43,680 nt of DNA from an uncultured Sphingomonas sp. (lineage in GTDB: Bacteria > Pseudomonadota > Alphaproteobacteria > Sphingomonadales > Sphingomonadaceae). The stretch spans positions 1-43,680 of the forward strand of contig CAMLSA010000017.1 of NCBI GenBank assembly GCA_946482655.1, read 5' to 3'. The notes beneath the pieces were generated by a model. It worked only from the letters and a program-made list of their open reading frames with translations. It had not been told where the DNA came from and ran no database searches. Both the position numbers and the translations under genes were made by a program. Below, in pieces: positions 25,541 through 33,513 of the stretch (position 1 is its first letter; every line of letters starts with the position of its first letter).

Positions 25541-26667
25541 GTGGCCGCCCCGATCGTCACCACGCGTCCATCGGCGAGCGTTACGGTCGCGCGTTCGCCG
25601 CCGGCGAGGATCAAGGGCGGCCCCTCGGCTTCGATCGCATCGGCCAGCCTGGGATCGGCCGCTACCCGCCGCGCGAGGCGGGCGGCGGCGGCGCGACGCA
25701 TCAGCGCATCGGTGTCGCGGGCGTCCGGGGCGGCGAAACCGAGCTGGGGGGTGCCGGCGGCAATTCGTGCGAGTTCGGCGTCGAGCGCCGTCATGCCCGC
25801 CTCGCGCGCGGTGGCGCTTGCTGCGGCGTGTCGCTCGGCGAGCCCGCCGGTCATCGCCGCGGTGCTTTGGGCAAGCGCGCGCCGCAGGCTGGCGATGTCG
25901 CGCGGCGCTGGAAAATCGGCGAGCGGCCGACGGTCACCCCCGGCGATCCGCAGCGCCTCCTGACGCAGCCGGTCAAGCGGCTCGGCGATGCGGCGGACGA
26001 TCATCAAAATGACGAGCGTGCAGGCGAGCAGGGAGGCCATGCCGATGACGACGCTGGTGAACAGCGCATTTTGTGTGGCGGTCCGGATCAGCGAGACGTT
26101 GACATCGGCGCCCGCCGTCGCGTCGATCCGGCCATCGGCGCCGCGCACCGGGGCGGCCGCGGTCTTGAGCAGCCCCCATTGTTCCTGGAACTCGATCGGC
26201 GAGAGATGGACGCCGCCGCGCGCCTGGACGCGTTTGATGCCGTCGAGGGTTTCGGGGGGCAGATCATCCTCCGACCCGATCTGCGAATGGCCGTCGCCCT
26301 CGGTCGCGTCGACGACGTAGAGGATGTCCTTCCTGCCGCCCAGGACCTGGGTGTAGAGATAGGTGATGCCGAGCTTCTCGCGGACGCGCCGCATCGGTTC
26401 GACCGCACGCAGATATTCGGGACTGCGCTCGGCCTGGTCGCCTTCGGGCCGGGCTCGGGCGATGGCGATCAGCCGGTCATGGTCGCGGCCGTCGATCATC
26501 GCGCCGGTCAGCACGCTGGTAGTGATCAGCTTGCGATCGAAGCCGTCGAGGATCGTCGCGTAGAGCCGGTCATAGGTGAGCAGGCCCAGCCCGATCGCGA
26601 CGATCGCCACCGCCGGCAGGAACACCCGCAGCAGCATGGTCTGGATGGGCACGCCGCTACGCCGCAT
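25537..26667 (-). CDS. HAMP-type membrane sensor without recognised output domain
   Basis: 376 residues: helix 12-31, periplasmic domain 32-202, helix 203-224, HAMP-like region (AEPLDRLRQEALRIAGGDRR), then helical tail with no kinase, cyclase or phosphatase motif. The periplasmic part YLYTQVLGGRKDILYVVDAT through GADVNVSLI resembles the sensor of the divergent PP2C protein (YVYSYMRFG... through GADVDLASL), suggesting a shared ligand. It overlaps the NTT-HEAT gene by 11 bases and the cNMP-like gene by 4. It may pass a signal by direct contact with other products of the operon. Confidence 0.72.
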   Translation of the reverse strand: MRRSGVPIQTMLLRVFLPAVAIVAIGLGLLTYDRLYATILDGFDRKLITTSVLTGAMIDGRDHDRLIAIARARPEGDQAERSPEYLRAVEPMRRVREKLGITYLYTQVLGGRKDILYVVDATEGDGHSQIGSEDDLPPETLDGIKRVQARGGVHLSPIEFQEQWGLLKTAAAPVRGADGRIDATAGADVNVSLIRTATQNALFTSVVIGMASLLACTLVILMIVRRIAEPLDRLRQEALRIAGGDRRPLADFPAPRDIASLRRALAQSTAAMTGGLAERHAAASATAREAGMTALDAELARIAAGTPQLGFAAPDARDTDALMRRAAAARLARRVAADPRLADAIEAEGPPLILAGGERATVTLADGRVVTIGAAT

Positions 26668-29074
26668 AAGCGCGATCGTCCCTGGCCTTGAGCAGCGAAA
26701 GGGCGAGGTCCGCGTAGCGGCTCGCCAGATCCATCACGGCGGCCCGCGGAAGCCACATCGGTCGTGCGCCCGCCACCTCCACCTGCATCGCGGGTGTGTC
26801 GGGCCTTGCTGGCGTGAGGCAGGCCGCGAGCCGGGCCTGGACCTCGATCGACGCCGGGGCGAAATCGGGGATGCCGGCGATCGCGTCGATCATGTCGACG
26901 ATGGTGAAGGGCCGGGCACCTTCGAGCTCGAGCAGGCTCGCGATCAGCATGCGCCCACCGGCCCCCAGGCCAGGACGCAACGCCGCGCGCAACCGGCCGG
27001 CGAGCTCCTCGCGCGGCACGATGTCGCGCAATGTCTGGGCCGCGCCGTAGACCTCGAGCGGATTGCCGTGGGCGAGGCGTGCCTCAACCATTTCGAGCAG
27101 CCGCTCGGGCGAGCTCAGGCTCGGCGGCCGCGCATCGATTAACCCCTTGAGCAGCAGGAAGGTGGGCCGGTCGACGCCATTCTCGATCGCCTCGATCGCG
27201 TTGGCGCGCACCTTTGCATTTTGGGAATGGAGCGACACCACGAGCAGGTCGAAGTCGGGCAAGCGGCCGCCCAGCGCGAGCAGCTCGAGTGCGAAGTCGG
27301 TGGAGAGGCCGATCTGCTGACGCTGCAGCCGGGCGAGCATGCGTGTCGCCCGGGAGGGCGCGGGCAGCGCCTCGAGCGCCTCGGCGAGCGCGAAGCGCGG
27401 CTGGGCACATTCGAACTCCGCGCGCACCAGCGCATCCAGCCGCGACAGGAACAGCGGATAGGAGAGCTTGGCCAGGGCCCGCGCCGCCACGGCACGGGCG
27501 CGGTAAGGCTGGCCGGGGTCGCCGAGCGCGGCCGAGAGGTGCGGTATCGCCGTATCGCCCCAGTCGACCAGGATTCGTTCGACATCACGGCGCTCGATCG
27601 GGCTGAGCCAAGCTGCGCTCATCAGGATCCGCGGCACGGCCTCCAGATAGCGGCGGCCGCGCAGCAGCGAAGCCGCCTCTTCGCGGACGGCGCGATCGGT
27701 CGAGCGCAGATTGTTGAGCAGCTCATCGGCGGACGGCGTTGCGCCGGACGGCGGGGCCGAGGACTTTTCCGCGCCGTGGCGCCCGAAATCGAGCAGCATT
27801 GCGTGCATGTTCCGCGCCATCGCGCCGGGATAGAGCTGGCGCAGCGCGATCACGATCAGCATCAGCAGCACGCAGAGGATCAGGCCGATCCCGGACAGGT
27901 CGCGAATATCCGTGCGGGCGGCCATGACCAGCAGGAAGCCGCCGGCCAGAAAGCTGGCAAGCGGCTCGGCCAGTCCCTCGACGATGGTGCGAACCGGTCG
28001 CTTGGTGGCGGATGGCACCGCGTTGAACAGCATGTTCTGGTTATTGTATTCGATCGAGGTGAGGACCCCGTGATAGGCGAAGAAGAGCGCCAGCGCGCCT
28101 TCGAACGCACCCGTGACGAACAGGAAGCCGAATGCCGCGAAATAGGACAACGGCATGATCAGCGCGACGTTGCGCACACCGATGCGGCCGACCAGACGGT
28201 TGAACATGAACAGGCAGACGAGCACGTTGAACAGGTTCGCCGCAGCATAGAGCGTGCCGAGCAGGGCGGCGAGCTCGGCTTCGCTGCGGCCCTGCTGGAA
28301 CACGCTGGAATATTGGAACTCGGCGAGGTTGGTCAGCAGCAGCGTGACGAACAGGGTGAAGGTCAGCACCAGCGTGTAGCGGGACGTCCGGAAGGTGCGA
28401 ACGACCTGCCCGATCTGATCGGCGACGTTGCCGTCGTCCTCGGCAATCTCGCTGTCGCCGATCCGGCTCCAGTTCCTGCGCAGACGCAGCGCGACCGGCG
28501 CGGTCAGCATGGCGATCGCCGCCCAGATCAGGAAGAAGCCGCGCAGCGAGACTTCGCCAGCCAGCTGACCGACCAACAGGCTGCCGCAGGTGGTGCCGAG
28601 CGCACAGCCGGCGGCGAGCAAAGGAAACAGCCGCTTGCCGTCCTGAATATGGAAATAGGCGTCGGTATAGTTCCAGAACAGCGAGTAGAGCGCGATATAC
28701 CACATCGCCAGATAGAGCTTGAGGCCGAAATAGACGGGCACTTCCCAGCTCGGCGGCAGCTCCATGCCCAGAAGGGCGAAGGCGATCAGTCCCCCGCCGA
28801 CCAGCAGCGCGATGGTAGCGTCGACGACACGGTCGATCGAGAAGCGGACCAGCAGGTAGGAGAAGATCGCGGTGTAGAGGAGCATCACGACGGGAGTCGT
28901 CATGAAGATCAACGCCAGCCGGTCGGCGCCGACATGAGCGAGGAATGCCGCGTCGCCGGCGCTGAAGCCGATGCCGAGACCCATCTGCAGCAGGAAGCCA
29001 AGCGATCCGAACTGGGCCAGTTTTGGCCATTCGCCGGGCGCGACCCGGAGCAGACGGTTGATCACCCCCCGCAA
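26657..29074 (-). CDS. NTT (ATP/ADP translocase-like) transporter fused to HEAT repeats
   Basis: About 805 residues. The first 415 form about 12 membrane helices with the NTT/TLC look (IGFSAGDAAFLAHVGADRLA, FWNYTDAYFHIQDGKRLFPL, SIEYNNQNMLFNAVPSATK). The rest is soluble alpha-solenoid with HEAT-like pairs (REEAASLLRGRRYLEAVPRI, YRARAVAARALAKLSYPLFL). Known family: NTTs of intracellular parasites and plastids exchange ATP for ADP; free-living bacteria carry homologues fused to HEAT or cNMP domains whose transport role is unproven. First gene of a four-gene overlapping operon, divergent from a PP2C phosphatase gene. TTG at 29074 follows GGGGGAAG; GTG at 29065 is also possible. Confidence 0.85.
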   Translation of the reverse strand: MRGVINRLLRVAPGEWPKLAQFGSLGFLLQMGLGIGFSAGDAAFLAHVGADRLALIFMTTPVVMLLYTAIFSYLLVRFSIDRVVDATIALLVGGGLIAFALLGMELPPSWEVPVYFGLKLYLAMWYIALYSLFWNYTDAYFHIQDGKRLFPLLAAGCALGTTCGSLLVGQLAGEVSLRGFFLIWAAIAMLTAPVALRLRRNWSRIGDSEIAEDDGNVADQIGQVVRTFRTSRYTLVLTFTLFVTLLLTNLAEFQYSSVFQQGRSEAELAALLGTLYAAANLFNVLVCLFMFNRLVGRIGVRNVALIMPLSYFAAFGFLFVTGAFEGALALFFAYHGVLTSIEYNNQNMLFNAVPSATKRPVRTIVEGLAEPLASFLAGGFLLVMAARTDIRDLSGIGLILCVLLMLIVIALRQLYPGAMARNMHAMLLDFGRHGAEKSSAPPSGATPSADELLNNLRSTDRAVREEAASLLRGRRYLEAVPRILMSAAWLSPIERRDVERILVDWGDTAIPHLSAALGDPGQPYRARAVAARALAKLSYPLFLSRLDALVRAEFECAQPRFALAEALEALPAPSRATRMLARLQRQQIGLSTDFALELLALGGRLPDFDLLVVSLHSQNAKVRANAIEAIENGVDRPTFLLLKGLIDARPPSLSSPERLLEMVEARLAHGNPLEVYGAAQTLRDIVPREELAGRLRAALRPGLGAGGRMLIASLLELEGARPFTIVDMIDAIAGIPDFAPASIEVQARLAACLTPARPDTPAMQVEVAGARPMWLPRAAVMDLASRYADLALSLLKARDDRAYAA

Positions 29075-29182
29075 ATCTTCCCCCGTTTGGTTTGGACTAC
29101 CGCTGGCGCCCGCCCGGTGCGATAGTCACGTCAGGGCAACAGCTTCGGGGCGAAATCGGGTGGATGCAAGGGGCAAGATCGC

Positions 29183-30802
29183 ATGAGCGGTGAACCGCGC
29201 GCGCGCGCACGGCGGTTCGGGCTCCGGCCGCAATTGCTGTTGCTGTTGTTCGTGCTCAATCTCGTCGCCGCGATCGCCTATTCGACGATGCTTTATTCCG
29301 TCGACCGGCGCGAGATCATCGGCGGGATCGACGAGAAGCTGGCAACCGCGGTCCATGCGGTGCGTGAGATGATCCCCGAAGGCTACCATGTCCGGGTGAA
29401 GGACGCCGGGTCGATTCCAGCCGCCGAGTTCGACCGGCTGCAGGCGAAGCTGTCGCGCTTCGCCGACCGGTCGGGGCTGATCTATGTCTACAGCTACATG
29501 CGCTTCGGCCCGCGCATCCACACGGTCGCGACCAGCGCCACCGAGAAGGAGCTGAAGAGCGGGACCCAGGTTCGTTTCTTCGCCCGCTATGATACCGCGC
29601 CCAAGCATCTCCACCAGAGCTTCGCCGATGGCAAGGTCCGCTTCGATGAATATGAGGATTCGTTCGGAAGCTTCCGCTCGATCTACATGCCGGTGCGATC
29701 GCCCGACGGCCGCGTCCACGTGGTCGGCGCCGACGTCGATCTGGCCTCGCTCGACCACCGCCTGCGCGAGGCGCTGACCACTTCGATCCTGATCGGGGTC
29801 GGCATATTCGTGCTGTCGATGATCGTCGGCTCGCTGCTGGTCAATCGGATCGTCGGCCCCCTAGTTCGGCTGACGTCCTATACCCGCAACATCGAGCAGC
29901 GCAGCTTCCAGTCGAACGAGGACGAACTCCATGCGATGCGGGCTATCAGCGGCTCGCGCGGCGACGAGGTCGGCAGCCTCGCCGAAGCAATGTCGAGAAT
30001 GATCTCGCGGCTGCAGCGCTACCTGATCGAGATGGAAGCGGCGACCGCGGCGCGCGAGCGCGTGGAGGGCGAACTGTCGGCCGCGCGCGATATTCAGACC
30101 GGCATGGTGCCCCGCCAGTTTCCACCCTTCCCCGAGCGGGACGATATCGACATCCATGCGCTGCTCGAGCCGGCGAAGGAGGTCGGCGGCGATCTCTACA
30201 ATTACGTGATGATCGATGAGAACCGGCTGTTCTTCGTGATCGGCGACGTCTCCGGCAAGGGAGTGCCCGCGGCCCTGTTCATGGCCATGACGAGCACGTT
30301 GTTCAGGGCGAACGCACCGTCGTCGGCATCGACCCGCGAGCTGATGACGCGAGTCAATGCCGAGCTGGCGCGCGACAACGCCGCCTATCTGTTCGTTACC
30401 GCCTTTTGCGGGATCATCGACCTGCGCGACGGCACCGTCGAATATAGCGACGCCGGGCATGAGGCGCCTTTCCTGCTGCGCGCCGACGGCGGCGTCAGCC
30501 GGTTGCCCAAACCCGAGGGAATGGCGCTGGGCATCTTCGACGACGCCGAGTTCGCGATCGCCACGATCAGACTCGGGCGGGGCGACGCACTCATACTCTT
30601 CACCGACGGCGTCTCCGAAGCGACCGCCGCCGACGAGACGTTGTTCGGAGTCGAGCGGATCGAGGCGGCGCTGGCCGAGATGGCCGGCGATTCCTCGGCC
30701 CGCCATGTCGCGACCGGCCTGGTCGAGCGCGTCCGGATCTTCGTCGGCGAAGCGCCGCAGTTCGACGATATCGCGATCGTGGTAGTGCAATTTCGTGGAT
30801 AG
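29183..30802 (+). CDS. Membrane SpoIIE/RsbU-type PP2C serine phosphatase with HAMP
   Basis: 539 residues: helix 16-38, periplasmic sensor 39-200, helix 201-222, HAMP (PLVRLTSYTRNIEQRSFQSN), a coiled linker with ELSAARDIQTGMVPRQFPP typical of RsbU/SpoIIE proteins, and the PP2C domain. Metal-binding blocks are intact: EVGGDLYNY (D337), IGDVSGKGVPAALF (D355), FTDGVSEA (D475) and FDDIAIVVV (D528/D529). It should dephosphorylate a STAS antagonist in response to an envelope signal; the nearest STAS gene is at 22.9 kb. It is divergent from the NTT operon across 108 bases, with AGGGGCAAG before the ATG. Confidence 0.93.
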   Translation: MSGEPRARARRFGLRPQLLLLLFVLNLVAAIAYSTMLYSVDRREIIGGIDEKLATAVHAVREMIPEGYHVRVKDAGSIPAAEFDRLQAKLSRFADRSGLIYVYSYMRFGPRIHTVATSATEKELKSGTQVRFFARYDTAPKHLHQSFADGKVRFDEYEDSFGSFRSIYMPVRSPDGRVHVVGADVDLASLDHRLREALTTSILIGVGIFVLSMIVGSLLVNRIVGPLVRLTSYTRNIEQRSFQSNEDELHAMRAISGSRGDEVGSLAEAMSRMISRLQRYLIEMEAATAARERVEGELSAARDIQTGMVPRQFPPFPERDDIDIHALLEPAKEVGGDLYNYVMIDENRLFFVIGDVSGKGVPAALFMAMTSTLFRANAPSSASTRELMTRVNAELARDNAAYLFVTAFCGIIDLRDGTVEYSDAGHEAPFLLRADGGVSRLPKPEGMALGIFDDAEFAIATIRLGRGDALILFTDGVSEATAADETLFGVERIEAALAEMAGDSSARHVATGLVERVRIFVGEAPQFDDIAIVVVQFRG

Positions 30803-30842
30803 CGGGCCGCGGCTAGTCGGCTCAACGAACATGATTGGTTCT

Positions 30843-30867
30843 GGAACGAGCCGCGAACCCGATCGTT
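30843..30867 (+). promoter_or_regulatory. EcfG (general stress sigma) promoter
   Basis: GGAAC (30843-30847), 16 bases, CGTT (30864-30867): an exact match to the alphaproteobacterial EcfG consensus. It lies 42 bases before the chosen glycosyltransferase start, so the 5' leader would be about 35 bases. It also argues against the upstream TTG at 30835 as the start, since that codon precedes the -35 element. Confidence 0.75.
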
Positions 30868-30909
30868 TCGAACGCAGCTTGGGACGGCCGACGCCGGGTG
30901 GGAGACTTC

Positions 30910-32064
30910 GTGAGGGCGGTTTTCGGATCTGACAGCCGTCGGCTGTCGCTGAAAGTGCTGCAGGTGGATCCGTCGTTGTTCACGGCTCCTTATGATGCCG
31001 CGTTGACGCGCGGTCTCGAAATGAGTTTCGTCGAGAGCATCTGGGCGACGCGCGCGTTGCGGGACGGTGAGGAAGACCTGCTAGCCGGCACCGCGCACAG
31101 GTTCTTCTATCCACTGACCGATGGACCGCGCCGGCGAACCGGTCGATCGTGGAAGATATTGAAGGGAATCGAACATGCCCTCGGCCTTGCGCGATTGAAG
31201 ACGCTGGCGGCGGCGCACGATGTCGACGTCGTTCACTTCCAATGGGGGCTCGTTCCTCAGCTCGACCGGAGAGCCGTGGTGTCGCTCGGGAGGCGCTGGC
31301 CGGTGATATTCACCGTCCACGATGTCGAGCCACTCAATGGCGCGCGGGGCGGCGCGCAGGTGGCCGGATTCGATCGAATGCTGAACGCCGCCGATGCGCT
31401 GATCGTTCACACCGATGCCGGTAAACGCGCGCTGACCGCGCGGGGCATTTCGGCGGAAAAGATCAATGTCGTGCCGCATGGGCTTCTGCCGCTTCCCCCG
31501 GCGCAGCCTGAAGCCAGGGACTCGAACCGATGGAGGATCGTGCTCTTCGGGCGGATCCAGGCTTATAAGGGAGCGGATGTGGCCGTGGAGGCGATGGGGC
31601 GGCTTTCGCCAGACGACCGCGCCAATATAGAGCTGGTCATCGCGGGAGAACCATTGATCGACATCCGCCCGATCGAGCAGCGTCTCGCGGAGCTGGATCT
31701 CGGCAGCGCCGTGGATCTGCGGTTGCGTCGCCTCGACGAACGCGAAATGGCTTCGCTGTTGCGCAGCGCCGACGCCTTCGTCTTTCCCTATCGCACGATC
31801 GAAGCCAGTGGTGTTCTCCACCTGGTCGGCGATCTCGAACGCTGGATCATCGCCAGCGATGTCGGAACGTTCCGAACCCTGCTGGAGTCCAGTCCGGGCG
31901 CTGGCGAGCTGGTGGCGGCGGGTGATCCCGACGCGCTGGCAGCGGCGATCAAACGTTCCGTTGGCCGCCTTCCGACCGAGTCGCCCGCCGCCGATGTGCT
32001 CGGTTGGAAGGAAATTGGCTCGATTACCCGAGGCATTTACGAACGCGTTATCACCGGGCGTTGA
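30910..32064 (+). CDS. Family 4-type glycosyltransferase
   Basis: 384 residues with two Rossmann-like halves of a GT-B enzyme. The first has LKVLQVDPSLFTAPYDAALT, DVDVVHFQWGLVPQLDRRAV and VIFTVHDVEPLNG; the second has INVVPHGLLPLPPAQ, RIVLFGRIQAYKGADVAVEA and FVFPYRTIEASGVLHLV, the Glu of the family E-x7-E region being present as E in RTIEASG. It probably adds a sugar from a nucleotide donor to a polysaccharide or lipid; acceptor unknown. GTG at 30910 follows GGGAG. The EcfG-type promoter suggests induction in general stress, perhaps for capsule or compatible-solute synthesis. A terminator follows. Confidence 0.88.
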   Translation: MRAVFGSDSRRLSLKVLQVDPSLFTAPYDAALTRGLEMSFVESIWATRALRDGEEDLLAGTAHRFFYPLTDGPRRRTGRSWKILKGIEHALGLARLKTLAAAHDVDVVHFQWGLVPQLDRRAVVSLGRRWPVIFTVHDVEPLNGARGGAQVAGFDRMLNAADALIVHTDAGKRALTARGISAEKINVVPHGLLPLPPAQPEARDSNRWRIVLFGRIQAYKGADVAVEAMGRLSPDDRANIELVIAGEPLIDIRPIEQRLAELDLGSAVDLRLRRLDEREMASLLRSADAFVFPYRTIEASGVLHLVGDLERWIIASDVGTFRTLLESSPGAGELVAAGDPDALAAAIKRSVGRLPTESPAADVLGWKEIGSITRGIYERVITGR

Positions 32065-32107
32065 GCCTTGATGCCGCGCGAACCCTGCGGTTGAGGCGCG
32101 GACTGGA

Positions 32108-32146
32108 CCGTCAACCCGCAGAATATCCTCAGCGGGCGGCTTTTTT
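32108..32146 (+). terminator. Intrinsic terminator after the glycosyltransferase gene
   Basis: CCG and CCCGC (32108-32119, split by a small bulge) can pair with GCGGG-CGG (32132-32139) around a 12-base loop; six T residues follow at 32141-32146. This is the usual form of a rho-independent terminator on the + strand. Confidence 0.65.
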
Positions 32147-32319
32147 GCCTAGGGGGCGAATGTGTCGCCGAGGCGACGGAACCGCCGATGCAGACAGCGG
32201 TTCAGCGCATTGGCCGAGGCGTCCCCCGCTTCGGCTCCAACAGGGGGGTCCATCGGCCCGCCCCCGTCGCCGGTGGGCCCCTTTTCACGCTCTCGCGCAA
32301 GCGCGGGGAGGGGCGGCCG
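32147..32319. other. Convergent intergenic stretch with several hairpins
   Basis: No gene is seen. Stems: GTCGCC/GGCGAC (32164-32177), GAACCGC/GCGGTTC (32179-32203) and GGCCCGCC/GGTGGGCC with one mismatch (32255-32279), the last followed by CCCTTTT and so terminator-like on the + strand. It lies between convergent genes, so these may be back-up terminators. Confidence 0.45.
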
Positions 32320-32610
32320 TCAGTCGAGATCCTGGGCCGTCACCAATATTTCGAGATCGGTCCCTCGCTCCTGATATAGGCCTTTGTCGAACAATCGCTG
32401 CGCCGCGTCCCTGATCCTGGGCCTGTGAAGGTTGATCAAATAGGCTCGGGCTTCCTCGCCCGAATCCTCGGCCAGTTTGAAAAGGGCGCTGCCATCCAGC
32501 CGGACCACGACAGGCTTGCCCTCTACCACCGCGGTGAAGCTCGGCCGTATCAGTTCGGCCGCGTAAGTGCCCAATGTGAGTGGGGCATGACGAGCAGCAA
32601 TCGTAGCCAT
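32320..32610 (-). CDS. Small DUF1488-like protein
   Basis: 96 residues: FTAVVEGKPVVVRLDGSALF, then AEDSGEEARAYLINLHRPRI and RDAAQRLFDKGLYQ. The beta-then-helix arrangement, with a strand carrying V-x-(L/I)-x-x-x-A-L and a later A-Y/F-x-x-x-R-x-x-I-x-x-A-A helix, resembles DUF1488 proteins; function unknown. The ATG follows AAGGGG at a good distance. A perfect EcfG-type promoter lies 56 bases upstream on this strand, so it is probably a general-stress gene. Confidence 0.65.
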   Translation of the reverse strand: MATIAARHAPLTLGTYAAELIRPSFTAVVEGKPVVVRLDGSALFKLAEDSGEEARAYLINLHRPRIRDAAQRLFDKGLYQERGTDLEILVTAQDLD

Positions 32611-32663
32611 GTCCTTCCCCTTATTCTGCGACTTATCGGGGTTGGTCTTAATCGCTGCACGCG

Positions 32664-32688
32664 TGAACGTTTCGCCTCGACGTTCGTT
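32664..32688 (+). promoter_or_regulatory. Near-consensus EcfG-type promoter, plus strand
   Basis: TGAAC (32664-32668), 16 bases, CGTT (32685-32688); one mismatch to GGAAC. It overlaps the minus-strand site almost completely and lies 32 bases before the ATG of the 66-residue protein gene, which suggests a shared, bidirectional stress promoter. Confidence 0.5.
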
Positions 32689-32690
32689 CC
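32666..32690 (-). promoter_or_regulatory. EcfG-type promoter, minus strand
   Basis: Read on the minus strand: GGAAC (32690-32686), 16 bases, CGTT (32669-32666), an exact consensus match. It drives the DUF1488-like gene starting at 32610. It overlaps a near-consensus site for the opposite strand. Confidence 0.75.
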
Positions 32691-32720
32691 TATCACGGCT
32701 AAACTAGGAGGTAGGGCAAG

Positions 32721-32921
32721 ATGGCGGTTCCGACGATCATCGAACGCGCGTTCCAACTCGCACGCACGGGCGAGTACCACGGATGGGAAGGCATTTCGAA
32801 ACAACTCAAGGCCGAGCGATATGAGCGGGTCAACACTCATCTGGAGAGTCCGCTTCTTCGTCGCCAGATCAGGGCGGAGTGCCAGCACGCGATCGGGTCG
32901 GGCTCGAACTCGGCAGGGTGA
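32721..32921 (+). CDS. Small helical protein, unknown function
   Basis: 66 residues: TIIERAFQLARTGEYHGWEG, then ISKQLKAERYERVNTHLESP and LLRRQIRAECQHA. Short proteins with this A-x-x-L-A-R-(S/T)-G-E then L-K-x-E-x-Y then L-R-R-Q pattern recur in alphaproteobacteria, with no known function; the shape suggests a three-helix bundle. AGGAGG stands nine bases before the ATG, a strong ribosome site. A near-consensus EcfG promoter precedes it. Confidence 0.75.
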   Translation: MAVPTIIERAFQLARTGEYHGWEGISKQLKAERYERVNTHLESPLLRRQIRAECQHAIGSGSNSAG

Positions 32922-33052
32922 CCGCCATCGCTTCGGTATGAGAGCATGCGAGGATCGTATGAAGCTCTCATGGAGCGCCACGCGAAGCTTCGACCGGGCG
33001 AACGCCATCCTCGCCGCGTCGGTCCCGACTTCCGATTGCTCCTCGCCCGCCT

Positions 33053-33436
33053 TCACGCCGGTATTGCACGGCCGTGCAGCTTGCCCTTCCCGTTGGACTT
33101 GCGGTTGTGCTTCGCCTTCTGTTTGCGGTCGACGCCTTCGGATTCGGGGTGGATGCGGTGCGCGGCGCCCCTCAGCGCGGCGGCGAGCGCGTCGACGAGC
33201 CGGGAGGCCTTGTCCGCGGATTCCGATGCGGCATTGGCGATATCGTCACCGGCACCGCGCGCCGCCTTCTTGACCTGCTTGTTGTTCGCGAGAGCCGCGG
33301 CGCCCGCCACGAGCGCCGCGGCGAATATCTCGCGCGCCAGCGGACCGGTCACGAACCGCGCCGCGCCGTTGCGCACGTTCTTGCGGATCTTGATGCCGGC
33401 GATCCGCTTCGGCAGCTTCGCTTTCCTCTTGGCCAT
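33053..33436 (-). CDS. Small very basic protein, unknown function
   Basis: 127 residues. The N-terminus is Lys/Arg-rich (KRKAKLPKRIAGIKIRKNVR); an alanine-rich hydrophobic part follows (IFAAALVAGAAALANNKQVK), and the C-terminus is again basic (DRKQKAKHNRKSNGKGKLHG). It may bind nucleic acid or membranes; no family is recognised with certainty. GGAAGGG precedes the ATG, a little far away. A near-consensus EcfG promoter upstream groups it with the neighbouring stress genes. Confidence 0.65.
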   Translation of the reverse strand: MAKRKAKLPKRIAGIKIRKNVRNGAARFVTGPLAREIFAAALVAGAAALANNKQVKKAARGAGDDIANAASESADKASRLVDALAAALRGAAHRIHPESEGVDRKQKAKHNRKSNGKGKLHGRAIPA

Positions 33437-33470
33437 TTCAGCGCCCTTCCAACTCGATTGATCGGAATGA

Positions 33471-33495
33471 GACGCTCCGACAAGTCTGATGTTCC
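33471..33495 (-). promoter_or_regulatory. Near-consensus EcfG-type promoter
   Basis: On the minus strand: GGAAC (33495-33491), 16 bases, CGTC (33474-33471); the -10 differs by one base from CGTT. It lies 35 bases before the basic-protein ATG at 33436. Confidence 0.45.
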
Positions 33496-33513
33496 CTGGA
33501 CGCGCGGGCGCCG

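Noticed and set aside
27221..29125. Long plus-strand open frame opposite the NTT-HEAT gene
   Set aside because: Product is Gln/Glu/Arg-rich low-complexity sequence; the minus strand encodes an evident membrane protein with HEAT repeats.
30835..30909. N-terminal extension of the glycosyltransferase from TTG at 30835
   Set aside because: The codon lies upstream of the EcfG -35 element and the added residues have no family resemblance; GTG at 30910 has a ribosome site.
32164..32279. Series of hairpins as a CRISPR or repeat array
   Set aside because: The stems differ in sequence and spacing; no repeated unit.
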